Origin: Clostridiales bacterium Firm_18
Lineage (GTDB): Bacteria > Bacillota > Clostridia > Monoglobales > Firm-18
Direction: 5' to 3'
DNA length: 64,000 nt
Assembly: GCA_001604215.1 (NCBI GenBank)
Contig: LVAX01000075.1
Span: forward strand, 19,994 to 83,993
The notes under the pieces are model-generated. The model saw nothing but the letters and a program-made list of their open reading frames with translations, ran no database searches and was not told the DNA's origin. Every line of letters starts with the position of its first letter. Positions within the stretch are counted from its first letter, which is position 1. The translations under genes and the position numbers were made by a program. Positions 48,689 through 58,643 of this stretch are shown one piece after another.

Positions 48689-49590
48689 TGTTTGACGGTA
48701 TATACGGGCATGATGAGATAAAAGAAAGACTTGAAAGCTCTGTATTAAACAACACCGTTTCCCACGCATACATATTTTGCGGCAGCAGGGGTATCGGGAA
48801 AACAACGGTAGCCCGCAAATTTGCGGGGGAGCTGACGCGTGAAAGTGTGGCCGATACGGTTTTTGTCACTAACGAGCATTACGGGGTAAAAGGCAAGGCG
48901 GCTTTGTCGGTTGACACTGTTCGCGCGGCCAGGGTTGATATGTTTACAAAACCGTACCTGTCGGAAAAAAAGGTATTTATTTTTCCGGATGCTCATACTA
49001 TGACGGCCGGGGCGCAAAATGCTCTTTTAAAGGTATTGGAGGAGCCGCCTTCGTATTGCGTCATTATTTTGATAACCGAAAACGAAAAAGTTTTACTGCC
49101 TACCGTACGCTCAAGAGCGGTAGTTTTAAGGTTTTTGCCTTTGCCGGACAGCGTTATCGCAAGGTATCAGGCGGAAAAGTACGGTATGCAGGATAATTTT
49201 GCAATAAGGCTTGCGTCGGGCAGCATAGCGGCACTGGACGAGCTTGTCGGGGATGATGGCCAACTTGCGGCTGCAAAAGAATTTGCCGTTATTTTTAAAA
49301 GATTTGGCGCCTCCGACAAATCCTGTATTTATGAGGCTGCCGCAATGTTTGAAAGGGAAAAGGAGAAATGCGGCATACTATTTGATGTAATGGAGATAAT
49401 GCTGCATGACTTGCTTTTTGATAATAATGAAACGGACGATGTTTTGAAACTAAAAGGCGTAACAAAAGGTGCGGCCTTAGCTATAATTGACCGTCTTGAA
49501 AAAACGGCAGCGGCAATAAATCAAAGCCGTAATTATAATATTGCCGTTACCGAGTTGCTGCTTGACGCTTGGAGGATTATTCATGATTGA
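48685..49590 (+). CDS. holB: DNA polymerase III subunit delta'
   Basis: VSHAYIFCGSRGIGKTTVARKFAGEL, AQNALLKVLEEPPSYCVIILITENEKVLLPTVRSRAVVLRF. Confidence 0.9.
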   Translation: MMFDGIYGHDEIKERLESSVLNNTVSHAYIFCGSRGIGKTTVARKFAGELTRESVADTVFVTNEHYGVKGKAALSVDTVRAARVDMFTKPYLSEKKVFIFPDAHTMTAGAQNALLKVLEEPPSYCVIILITENEKVLLPTVRSRAVVLRFLPLPDSVIARYQAEKYGMQDNFAIRLASGSIAALDELVGDDGQLAAAKEFAVIFKRFGASDKSCIYEAAAMFEREKEKCGILFDVMEIMLHDLLFDNNETDDVLKLKGVTKGAALAIIDRLEKTAAAINQSRNYNIAVTELLLDAWRIIHD

Positions 49591-50455
49591 AATAATTGGT
49601 GTGCGGTTTAAACGTGTTGGTAAAATATATTATTTTGATCCGGAAGGCAAGAAATACGCTGCGGGTGACAATGTAATCGTTGAAACGGCAAGAGGTGTGG
49701 AAATGGGAGAGGTGGCTCTTGCAAACCGCTTGGTAGAAGAAGAATCGGTTGTAATGCCCCTTCGCCCTATAATTCGCCGGGCAACGGATAAGGATTTTGA
49801 AAAACTCATTGAAAACAGGAAAAAGGAAAAAGAAGCCTTTGATATTTGCCTGAAAAAAATAGAAGAGCATAATCTTGAAATGAAACTGATAGATGTCGAA
49901 TATACTTTTGATTGCGGAAAAATCTTGTTTTATTTTACCGCAGACGGAAGAGTTGATTTTCGTGAGCTTGTAAAATCTCTTGCGGCAGTTTTCAGGACAC
50001 GCATTGAACTTCGGCAAATAGGAGTAAGGGACGAGGCAAAAATGCTGGGCGGTCTCGGTGTATGCGGCTTGGAATTATGCTGTAAAAGATTTTTAAGCGA
50101 TTTTGAACCGGTATCGATAAAAATGGCTAAAGAACAAGGCTTATCCCTGAATCCTGCAAAAATATCCGGAACATGCGGCAGGCTTATGTGCTGTTTGAAG
50201 TATGAGCAGGAAACATATGAGCATTTGCTCAAATATACACCAAAGGTAAATGCTATCGTTCAAACACCGGACGGCAGGGGGGTTGTCGTTGAAAACAACC
50301 TTTTGACAGGCAAGGTAAAGGTGAATTTGGACGATGATGAAGGCGATATTTATCATATATATGACGCCTCAGAATTGGTTATAATACGGGATGCCGATAT
50401 TACGCTTACCCCCGAAGAAATTGAGGAACTGAAAAAGTTGGAGGATGATGAATAA
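49583..50455 (+). CDS. ricT: PSP1-domain regulatory iron-sulfur-containing complex subunit RicT (YaaT)
   Basis: GVRFKRVGKIYYFDPEG, FTADGRVDFRELVKSLAAVFRTRIELRQIGVRDEAKMLGGLGVCGLELCC, SGTCGRLMCCLKYEQETY. Confidence 0.94.
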   Translation: MIEIIGVRFKRVGKIYYFDPEGKKYAAGDNVIVETARGVEMGEVALANRLVEEESVVMPLRPIIRRATDKDFEKLIENRKKEKEAFDICLKKIEEHNLEMKLIDVEYTFDCGKILFYFTADGRVDFRELVKSLAAVFRTRIELRQIGVRDEAKMLGGLGVCGLELCCKRFLSDFEPVSIKMAKEQGLSLNPAKISGTCGRLMCCLKYEQETYEHLLKYTPKVNAIVQTPDGRGVVVENNLLTGKVKVNLDDDEGDIYHIYDASELVIIRDADITLTPEEIEELKKLEDDE

Positions 50456-50475
50456 CTTTGTTAAATGTTTCTTAA

Positions 50476-50700
<225 letters not shown>

Positions 50701-50731
50701 TAAAGGAAGGCATAACCCTTATATCTGAAAA

Positions 50732-50762
50732 CCCGGCAGCCTACAAAGCTGCCGGGCTTTTT
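50732..50762 (+). terminator. Intrinsic terminator of ferredoxin
   Basis: CCCGGCAGC-CTACAAA-GCTGCCGGG-CTTTTT. Confidence 0.92.
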
Positions 50763-52788
50763 AGTTTTGGCCGAAAAGGCCTGTTTGAGCGAACATATCC
50801 TCTATTTTCTTTTTAATAACAGCATTTTCACTGTTTTCAAGCATAGGGTCCCGCATAATCAAATCGTTTGCGGCCTGGCCCGATTTTTTTACTAAATCCA
50901 TATCGGAGTAAAGATTGGCAACTTTAAGCTCGGGCAAACCATGCTGGCGCGTACCGAAAAATTCGCCGGGGCCCCTTAGCTCCAAATCCTTTTCGGCAAT
51001 TTTAAAGCCGTCCGAGGTTTCGGTCATGATTTTCATGCGCTGCCTTGTTATGTCTGAGCCGCCTTCGCAAAATAAAATGCAGTATGACTTCCATTCGCCC
51101 CTGCCTACACGCCCGCGCAGCTGGTGAAGCTGTGAAAGCCCGAACCGCTCGGCGTTTTCAATTATCATTAAGGAGGCGTTTGGGACGTTAACCCCGACTT
51201 CTATTACGGTAGTGCTGACAAGCACGTTTATTTGCCCGTTCGCAAACCGCCTCATTATATCATCTTTATCTTTTGCCTTCATCCTTCCGTGTATAAGGCC
51301 TACGGAAAAGCCCTTTAATACATTGTTTTGAAGGTGATCGGCATATTCCGTTGCCGCTTTAAGCTCAAGGTCCTCGTTTTCTTCAACAAGGGGGCATACG
51401 ATATAAATCTGCCTGCCTTCGGAAAGCTGGCGAAGCATAAATTTGTTAATCCGCTTGCGCATGGATTCGTTAACGGCGTATGTTTCGATTGTTTTTCTGC
51501 CGGGCGGAAGCTCGTCTATTATGGAAACATCAAGGTCTCCGTATAATATAAGCGACAGGGTACGGGGGATAGGGGTTGCGGTCATAACAAGCAAATGAGG
51601 AGTGTTTCCCTTTTCCGCCAGCGCCGAACGCTGTTTAACCCCGAACCGATGCTGCTCGTCCGTCACAACAAGGCAAAGGTTTTTAAATTCAACACCGCTT
51701 TGCAAAAGGGCATGCGTTCCTATTACAATCTGTACCTGACCGTTTTTAATTTCATCATATACTGCGAGTTTTTGCTTTGGGCTCATGCTTCCGGTCAATA
51801 GGGATATTTTAACCCCCATTTTTTCCAAATAGCCGCGTATAGATTGGTAATGCTGCTGTGCAAGTATTTCGGTAGGCGCCATCATGGCGGCCTGTGCCCC
51901 GCTGTCCGCCGCGACCAGCATAGCAATTGCGGCAACTATTGTTTTTCCGCTCCCCACGTCTCCCTGAACCAGCCTGTTCATAACCCTTACATTTTGCATA
52001 TCGGACAGTATTTCTTCGATAACCCGGTTTTGTGCCCGGGTAAGAGAGAAGGGAAGGGTTTTAATGAACCCTTCGACATTTGCCCTGTTGCAAAGCGCTT
52101 TGGCGGTCAGCACAGTCCTTCTTTTTTTAAGCATCCGAAGTCCGAGCTGCAGCAAAAAAAGCTCCTCAAAAGCCAGGCGATACCTGGCGTGCGTTAACTT
52201 TTCGAAGGATTTGGGAAAATGTATGTTGTCGATTGCGTAATCTATTGCACATAGTGTATATTTTTCCCTGATACGGGCCGGCAAGGATTCGGGTATTTGA
52301 TTTATATAGCCGATGCAATTTTCCATTACCTTCCGGAATATATTCTGGGTCAGTCCGCTTGTCAGGGGATAAACCGGCTCAATTTTGTTATCTTTAACAA
52401 TAACGGGGCTGTTCATTTCAACACGTCCGTTTTTAACGGCAATCTTCCCGTAATATATATATTCTGCGGACAGGTCAAAATTTTTGGCAAGGTAGTCCTG
52501 GTTAAACCAGGTGATGAATACAACCCCGGTGTTGTCCGTTACCGTAATCTTCTGGTATGACAGGCCGCGCCTTACACGTCTGGATTTAAAGACGGTGCAG
52601 GCGGTTGCTTTGATGCATACCGTTTCCCCGTCTATTAAGTCGCATATCCGCTTGATTGTCGACCTGTCCTCGTAACTGCGCGGGAAATAGCACAGCATAT
52701 CATATGCGGTGTGCAATCCCAAACGCTTGAAATGACGTTCGCGGTATTTGCCGACTCCACTTATTTGGCTTATTTCAGCGTTAAGCAT
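50761..52788 (-). CDS. recG: ATP-dependent DNA helicase RecG
   Basis: [86 protein letters not shown]. Confidence 0.97.
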   Translation of the reverse strand: MLNAEISQISGVGKYRERHFKRLGLHTAYDMLCYFPRSYEDRSTIKRICDLIDGETVCIKATACTVFKSRRVRRGLSYQKITVTDNTGVVFITWFNQDYLAKNFDLSAEYIYYGKIAVKNGRVEMNSPVIVKDNKIEPVYPLTSGLTQNIFRKVMENCIGYINQIPESLPARIREKYTLCAIDYAIDNIHFPKSFEKLTHARYRLAFEELFLLQLGLRMLKKRRTVLTAKALCNRANVEGFIKTLPFSLTRAQNRVIEEILSDMQNVRVMNRLVQGDVGSGKTIVAAIAMLVAADSGAQAAMMAPTEILAQQHYQSIRGYLEKMGVKISLLTGSMSPKQKLAVYDEIKNGQVQIVIGTHALLQSGVEFKNLCLVVTDEQHRFGVKQRSALAEKGNTPHLLVMTATPIPRTLSLILYGDLDVSIIDELPPGRKTIETYAVNESMRKRINKFMLRQLSEGRQIYIVCPLVEENEDLELKAATEYADHLQNNVLKGFSVGLIHGRMKAKDKDDIMRRFANGQINVLVSTTVIEVGVNVPNASLMIIENAERFGLSQLHQLRGRVGRGEWKSYCILFCEGGSDITRQRMKIMTETSDGFKIAEKDLELRGPGEFFGTRQHGLPELKVANLYSDMDLVKKSGQAANDLIMRDPMLENSENAVIKKKIEDMFAQTGLFGQN

Positions 52789-52792
52789 AAAG

Positions 52793-54391
52793 CTACTCCA
52801 CCGATATTATATAATAATACAGCGGCTGCCCGCCCGAATGAGCCATAACATCACAGTTGGGGTATAAAAGCTTTATTTGCTCGCTCAGTTCATCTGCTGC
52901 CGCTTCCGATATGTCTGCCCCGAAAAACAAAGTTATAACAACAGACTTTTCATCCGCAAGCTTGTTTATAATTTGCAGGGCGACATCGTTGGGCTGTTTT
53001 CCTATTACGGTAATATCGCCTTCCTCCATGCCTAAAATATCTCCCTCGGCAATTTCTTTTCCGTCAATCACCGAATGGCGGGCAGCAAATGTTACCTGGC
53101 CGGTTTTAATACCGGAAAGGGCTTTTGTCATTGCTTCCTTGTTTTCCTTCAGGCTTTTTTCTTCTTCAAACATCAGCACGGCGCTTATACCCTGTGGTAT
53201 TGTTCTGGAAGGAATAACGTTTACGTTCTTTTTGCTTATTTTCGCAGCCTGCTCGGCAGCGAGTATAATATTTTTATTGTTGGGAAGTATTATTATATTT
53301 TCGGCATTCAGCGATTCAACGGAAGATAGAATATCCTCGGTGCTCGGATTCATGCTTTGACCGCCCTTTACTATGCGGTCCACACCAATATCCTTGAAAA
53401 TATTTTCAAGCCCTTCCCCTGCGGCAACCGCTATGATTCCGTATTTCTTCGGCGGCTCACAGGCAACCTTTTCGCTGTGCTGGTATTTCATATTATCGAT
53501 TTTTATATCGGACAGTTCACCTATTTTTACAGCATGTTCAATGACAAAACCGGGCCGGTTCGTATGAATATGCACCTTGACTATATCCCCGTCCTCAATT
53601 ACCAGCATACTGTCACCGATTGTTTCTATTGCTGCCCTAAAGGGCTGGGTGCTGTAGTTTAATGATTTTTTTGTAATGATAAATTCGGTGCAGTACATGT
53701 ATTTTATTTTATCGGTATCAATTTGCTCCGTTCGTTTTTGGGCAGTAGCTTCTTGCTGCTGCAAGGGGGTGATTTCTTCACCCTTAAGTGCCGCGATAAA
53801 ACCTTCCATTATAATAATAAGCCCCTTGCCGCCGGCGTCAACCACGCCTGCTTGTTTTAAAACAGGCAGCATTTCCGGTGTTTTATCCAAAACCTGTTTG
53901 GCCTTTTCGGTAACGGCCACAGCAAAATCTATAACGTCAGGATAATCCTTTGCGGCTTTTATCGCATATTTTGCCGCCTCCCGCGCGACGGTCAGCATTG
54001 TTCCCTCGGTAGGCTTCATAACCGCTTTGTATGCCGTGTCGCTTGCGCTTTTCATTGCTTTCGCAAGCAAGGTTGAATCAATCTTTTCTTCTCCTTTTAT
54101 CCCCTTTGAAAAACCTCTTAAAAGCTGGGATAGGATAACTCCGCTGTTACCCCTTGCGCCCCGCAGGGAAGCATAGGCAACATGTTCCGCGATTGCAGAG
54201 GCGGATTCGTCGGTAATCGGCAGTACCTCACGGGCGGCAGCCGACAGCGTCATAGACATATTTGTACCTGTATCCCCGTCCGGTACGGGGAATACATTCA
54301 TATCGTCCACAATTTTTTTATTGTTGGCAAGGTTATTCGATGCATTGATAACGGCGTTTTTTATCACTATGCCGTTTATATGACTCGGCAA
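52793..54391 (-). CDS. fakA: DAK2-domain fatty acid kinase FakA (YloV)
   Basis: NVFPVPDGDTGTNMSMTL, ASLRGARGNSGVILSQLLRGFS, KQAGVVDAGGKGLIIIMEGF. Confidence 0.94.
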   Translation of the reverse strand: MPSHINGIVIKNAVINASNNLANNKKIVDDMNVFPVPDGDTGTNMSMTLSAAAREVLPITDESASAIAEHVAYASLRGARGNSGVILSQLLRGFSKGIKGEEKIDSTLLAKAMKSASDTAYKAVMKPTEGTMLTVAREAAKYAIKAAKDYPDVIDFAVAVTEKAKQVLDKTPEMLPVLKQAGVVDAGGKGLIIIMEGFIAALKGEEITPLQQQEATAQKRTEQIDTDKIKYMYCTEFIITKKSLNYSTQPFRAAIETIGDSMLVIEDGDIVKVHIHTNRPGFVIEHAVKIGELSDIKIDNMKYQHSEKVACEPPKKYGIIAVAAGEGLENIFKDIGVDRIVKGGQSMNPSTEDILSSVESLNAENIIILPNNKNIILAAEQAAKISKKNVNVIPSRTIPQGISAVLMFEEEKSLKENKEAMTKALSGIKTGQVTFAARHSVIDGKEIAEGDILGMEEGDITVIGKQPNDVALQIINKLADEKSVVITLFFGADISEAAADELSEQIKLLYPNCDVMAHSGGQPLYYYIISVE

Positions 54392-54408
54392 TTTATGCCA
54401 CCCTCCTT

Positions 54409-54762
54409 TTAGTCGACTCTCACACTTTCAACGTGTACGTTAATTTGCTTGACAATAAAGCCGGTTGCATTTTCCACGTTATATTTAACGCTTTCTATTA
54501 TACTGTTAGAGGCAACCTTGATATTTACGCCGTATTCGACAATAACATGGATGTCGATTGCAAGCCCGCCTTCGTCCGCAAAAATTTTTATCCCTTTGCC
54601 TGCATTTCCTCTTTTAACAAGGCTTACAATACCGTCCGTTTTGTTGCGCACGGCCATACCGACAACACCGTAGCAGCGCATTGCCGCATCCGCGGCTATT
54701 GCCGCAATAACATCGGCAGATATGGAGATTACGCCGTTGCTGTTTTCAATCTTTGGATTCAT
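54409..54762 (-). CDS. Asp23/Gls24 family envelope stress response protein (YloU)
   Basis: GVISISADVIAAIAADAAMRCYGVVGMA...DIHVIVEYGVNIKVASNSIIESVKYNVENATGF; next to fakA. Confidence 0.93.
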   Translation of the reverse strand: MNPKIENSNGVISISADVIAAIAADAAMRCYGVVGMAVRNKTDGIVSLVKRGNAGKGIKIFADEGGLAIDIHVIVEYGVNIKVASNSIIESVKYNVENATGFIVKQINVHVESVRVD

Positions 54763-54965
54763 AAATTTTCATTCCTTTCCTATAAAGTCTTTAAAGGCTT
54801 TATATCTATTTTCGCGATTAAACCCTTTTCGAGGTGTTACCGCGGAAACAGCATTACAAGAAATCCTATCCTTTTATTATATATATTGTAATATAAAATC
54901 AGAGAAAATACAAATATTATTTTTAAAAAGAATAAATTTTATGTTTTTACCTTAAAATATACCTT

Positions 54966-55322
54966 ATGATAAGAACAATTTTGGGTGCGGCAATCGGGAT
55001 GCTGAGCGGACTTATTAACGGTGTTTTGGGTGCGGGAGGAGGTACGATAATCGTTCCCGCTCTGGAGCGCTTTTTAAAGGTGCCTGCGCATAAAGCTCAT
55101 GCGACCGCAATTTCGATAATACTGCCGCTTACAATAGTCTCGGCGTATTTTTATTCCCGCCAAGGACTGATAAACATGCGAGCGACTTTAATAATTTCTT
55201 TATCGGGAATTGCGGGCGGTTTTGCCGGTGCCAAATTCTTAAGGAAATTGTCGGGAAAAACAATAAGAATAGTTTTTGCCGTTTCAATGATAGTCGCGGG
55301 GCTTAGAATGCTATGGAAATAA
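54966..55322 (+). CDS. TauE/SafE (TSUP) family, N-terminal half-size protein
   Basis: GMLSGLINGVLGAGGGTIIVPALERFLKVPAHKAHATAISIILPLTIVSAYFY. Confidence 0.85.
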   Translation: MIRTILGAAIGMLSGLINGVLGAGGGTIIVPALERFLKVPAHKAHATAISIILPLTIVSAYFYSRQGLINMRATLIISLSGIAGGFAGAKFLRKLSGKTIRIVFAVSMIVAGLRMLWK

Positions 55323-55681
55323 TTTTGTATCTTATAACGGGTTTTGTTGCAGGTATAATAAGCGGGATGGGAATAGGAGGAGGGGTTGTTCTCATACCCG
55401 TTCTAACGTTGTTTTTGGGGTTCGAACAAAAAATCGCACAGGGTGTAAACCTTATGTACTTTATACCAACCGGTGCGGCCGCCCTTTGGGTGCATTATAA
55501 AAATAAATGCGTTGAAACAAAAATTGCCTTGGTTTTAGCCGCATTCGGCGTTTTAGGCTCAGCTGCCGGAGCATATCTTGCCGCCGGCGTTTCTTCTTTG
55601 GTTTTAAGAAAACTGTTTGCGCTGCTGATAATTATTGTGGGAACAAACGAGCTTTTTGCTGCCGCCGGGGCAAAAGAGTGA
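55313..55681 (+). CDS. TauE/SafE (TSUP) family, second half-size protein
   Basis: GFVAGIISGMGIGGGVVLIPVLTLFLGFEQKIAQGVNLMYFIPTGAAALWVH. Confidence 0.85.
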   Translation: MEIILYLITGFVAGIISGMGIGGGVVLIPVLTLFLGFEQKIAQGVNLMYFIPTGAAALWVHYKNKCVETKIALVLAAFGVLGSAAGAYLAAGVSSLVLRKLFALLIIIVGTNELFAAAGAKE

Positions 55682-55757
55682 TATTAATTATATAACCGGA
55701 ACATTTTTACGTATCGCAACGTCAAAAATATAAACAATAAAAAAAGGAGATTATGAT

Positions 55758-56225
55758 ATGCCCTGTAAAAAAGTATTTTCATTAATTTTATGCTGCGTTA
55801 TAGTTTGTTTGGGTGCGGCTTGCACAACCACGCAAAACATCCGGAAGGCAGAGGATGAAATAGCCGCAATAGCGGAGGAATTCGGAAGCAGGCTGAAGCT
55901 GGTATCTCTTTTAGCACCTTCGGATGTGCTTGAAGAGAGCATGCGTGAGGCTTATTCGGGCATAGTATCGGAAAGGCTTATTGACAAATGGCTTGACGAC
56001 CCGCAAAACGCACCCGGCAGGCTTACATCCAGCCCCTGGCCGGAAAGAATAGAGGTTTTGGAGATTAAGAAAACATCCCAGGGAACTTTTTTGGTAAAAG
56101 GGGAAATAATCGAAGTAACAAGCACGGAGGCGGGCACGGAAAATATTGCTTCAAAGAAAGCGGTAACACTTACAGTAAAAAAGACGGACAGCGGGTGGAT
56201 TATTGACGATGTTAACCTTAATTAG
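55758..56225 (+). CDS. Putative lipoprotein of unknown function
   Basis: Lipobox VCLGAAC after a hydrophobic leader; RBS AAAGGAG. Confidence 0.7.
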   Translation: MPCKKVFSLILCCVIVCLGAACTTTQNIRKAEDEIAAIAEEFGSRLKLVSLLAPSDVLEESMREAYSGIVSERLIDKWLDDPQNAPGRLTSSPWPERIEVLEIKKTSQGTFLVKGEIIEVTSTEAGTENIASKKAVTLTVKKTDSGWIIDDVNLN

Positions 56226-56254
56226 GCATAAGAGAGTCGAATTCCCTTATGCCT
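56224..56254 (+). repeat. Palindromic repeat family GGCATAAGGGAG, copy D
   Basis: AGGCATAAGAGAG-TCGAA-TTCCCTTATGCCT; overlaps the stop codon of the lipoprotein gene. Confidence 0.8.
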
Positions 56255-56277
56255 GCTAAGGACTATACTGTTATAAT

Positions 56278-57069
56278 CTATTTTGTAAGCTCCTCAGAGC
56301 GCTTTGTACATTCTTTCATTGCTTTTATCAAAGAACTTCTGAACCCGCCGCTTTCCAACTCCGCAACGGCACGAATGGTTGTCCCGCCGGGGGAGCAAAC
56401 CGCATCCTTAAGGCGTGCGGGATGTTCGCCCGTTTCAAGCACCATTTTCGCGCTTCCGGAAACCGCCTGCGCCGCAAGCTTATATGCAATGTGACGGGGG
56501 ATGCCGTCCGCGACCGCGGCGTCTGCCATTGCCTCAATCATCATATATACATATGCGGGGCTGCTTCCGCTGAGCGAGCCTACCGCGTTTAAATACGATT
56601 CGTTAAGCCGCTCGACAATTCCGACGCTTTCGAAAATTTTACATGCAAGCTTTTCGTCATCCTCGGTTGCGGGGTGCTTTGATGATACGACCGTTACCCC
56701 CTCGCCGATTAATGCGGGGGTGTTCGGCATAGCCCTTATAACCCTTACGTTTGCTTTGAAAAAGCTTTTTATGTAATCTATCGTAATTCCGGCGGCTATT
56801 GAAATATACAGAGGCTTTGTATAGTCCGAAATATCTTTGAGCACATAATCAAATGCAACCGGCTTTACCGCCAGTATCACAACATCGGAACATGACGCAA
56901 CCTCCGCAGCATTTTTTGCTATAAAAACATTCATTTTTTTAAACACTTCGGTTTTGCTTTCATCCAAATCGGCGATAATCATGTTTTCCGGCTCTATCGC
57001 TTTGGAAGATATAAGCCTTTTTGCAATTGCGCCGCCCATATTGCCGGCGCCGACAAATCCGATTTTCAT
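56278..57069 (-). CDS. proC: Pyrroline-5-carboxylate reductase
   Basis: IGFVGAGNMGGAIAKRL, ILAVKPVAFDYVL, RAMPNTPALIGEGVTV, SGSSPAYVYMMIEAMADAAVADGIPR. Confidence 0.95.
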   Translation of the reverse strand: MKIGFVGAGNMGGAIAKRLISSKAIEPENMIIADLDESKTEVFKKMNVFIAKNAAEVASCSDVVILAVKPVAFDYVLKDISDYTKPLYISIAAGITIDYIKSFFKANVRVIRAMPNTPALIGEGVTVVSSKHPATEDDEKLACKIFESVGIVERLNESYLNAVGSLSGSSPAYVYMMIEAMADAAVADGIPRHIAYKLAAQAVSGSAKMVLETGEHPARLKDAVCSPGGTTIRAVAELESGGFRSSLIKAMKECTKRSEELTK

Positions 57070-57151
57070 AACCTCTTACCTTTCTGACCCACAAAATTTA
57101 ATAAAACCTGCACCTTACGCGCTTATCGTGAGCCGGATAAGTTACCGGTGC

Positions 57152-58561
57152 TTATACATTTATTTCAACGTTTATTTTTTCGCCTTTAATATTTATATTT
57201 TTTAAAAATTCATCAACCTGCTGCACGGAGCGGCCAATAAAGTTTTCAGGCCGGAGAATCTTCATAATAGAATCTTCATCGGTACAAAAGGCAGGATCGG
57301 ATGCTATCCTTTGAACCAGGTCGTTTGGCTTGCCTTCCTCTTTAACAGCCTTTGCGGCGGCAATTGAATGAGTTCTTATCCTCTCATGCAATTCCTGCCT
57401 GTCGCCGCCTCTTTTTACCGCATCCATCAGAATATTTTCGGTTGCCATAAACGGAAGCTCCTGCATAATTCTTTTTCTAATAACTTTAGGGTAAACAACA
57501 AGCCCGCCTGCAACGTTGATATACAAATTTAAAATGGCATCTACTGCTAAAAATGCTTCGGGTATGCTAATCCTTCTGTTTGCCGAGTCGTCCAGTGTCC
57601 GCTCAAACCATTGGGTGCCCGCGGTAATTGCCGGGTTAAGAGCGTTTACGATAACATACCTTGCCAGGGAGGATATGCGCTCCGACCTCATGGGATTTCT
57701 TTTATAGGGCATTGCGGAAGAACCTATTTGATTCTTTTCAAACGGCTCTTCAACTTCTTTTAAATGCTGCAAAAGGCGCAGGTCATTACTGAACTTGTAC
57801 GCCGATTGCGCAACAAAGCTTAAAATTGATAATATCTGGCTGTCAAGCTTTCGCGGGTATGTTTGGCCCGAAACGGGGAAAACCTTTGTATACCCCATTT
57901 TTTCACATATCAGCTTTTCCGCTTTTTTTACCTTTTCATGGTCACCGTCAAACAACTCCAAAAAGCTTGCCTGTGTTCCGGTTGTGCCCTTGGAGCCGAG
58001 CAGCGCAGCTTTTTCAAGCTGGAACTCGATGTCTTCCAGATCCATCAGCAAATCCTGTATCCAAAGGGTTGCGCGTTTCCCCACGGTTGTAAGCTGGGCA
58101 GGTTGAAAGTGGGTAAATGCAAGAGTGGGAAGTGCCTTGTTTTTTTCCGCGAAATCGCACAAAACGGCTATTAAGGCATCTATTTTTTTTCGTATAATCT
58201 TTAAACCCTCATGCATAAGTATAATATCGGTATTGTCACCCACATAACAGGAGGTTGCGCCAAGATGTATTATTCCTTTGGCTTTGGGGCATTGCTCACC
58301 GTATGCGTAAACGTGCGCCATAACATCATGGCGTACTTTTTTTTCCTGCTCACGGGCGGCATCGTAGTTAATATTGTCGGCATTTGCCTTCAGCTCTTCA
58401 ATTTGTTCGTCCGTTATCGGCAGCCCTAATTCTTTTTCGGTTTCCGCAAGGGCTATCCAAAGCTTTCTCCATGTTTTAAATTTTCTGTCGGGTGAAAAAA
58501 GCTCTTTCATTTCGTCGCTTGCATACCGTGAATTAAGCGGACTCTCGTAAACATTGCTCAT
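57152..58561 (-). CDS. purB: Adenylosuccinate lyase
   Basis: [79 protein letters not shown]. Confidence 0.94.
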   Translation of the reverse strand: MSNVYESPLNSRYASDEMKELFSPDRKFKTWRKLWIALAETEKELGLPITDEQIEELKANADNINYDAAREQEKKVRHDVMAHVYAYGEQCPKAKGIIHLGATSCYVGDNTDIILMHEGLKIIRKKIDALIAVLCDFAEKNKALPTLAFTHFQPAQLTTVGKRATLWIQDLLMDLEDIEFQLEKAALLGSKGTTGTQASFLELFDGDHEKVKKAEKLICEKMGYTKVFPVSGQTYPRKLDSQILSILSFVAQSAYKFSNDLRLLQHLKEVEEPFEKNQIGSSAMPYKRNPMRSERISSLARYVIVNALNPAITAGTQWFERTLDDSANRRISIPEAFLAVDAILNLYINVAGGLVVYPKVIRKRIMQELPFMATENILMDAVKRGGDRQELHERIRTHSIAAAKAVKEEGKPNDLVQRIASDPAFCTDEDSIMKILRPENFIGRSVQQVDEFLKNINIKGEKINVEINV

Positions 58562-58643
58562 GCTTATAAATCATTCCTTTCCCTTTGGATGGCGCAAAAC
58601 AATATAGCGTAAATAATGCCATACGCAAGGCTTTTTAAACAAA

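Noticed and set aside
52857-53360. 167-aa + strand ORF inside fakA
   Set aside because: Antisense reading of a well-supported DAK2 gene; serine/isoleucine-rich shadow translation.
54781-54806. Short AT-rich palindrome ATAAAGTCTTTAAAGGCTTTAT upstream of the Asp23 gene
   Set aside because: Imperfect, AT-rich and a single copy; too weak to call a regulatory site.
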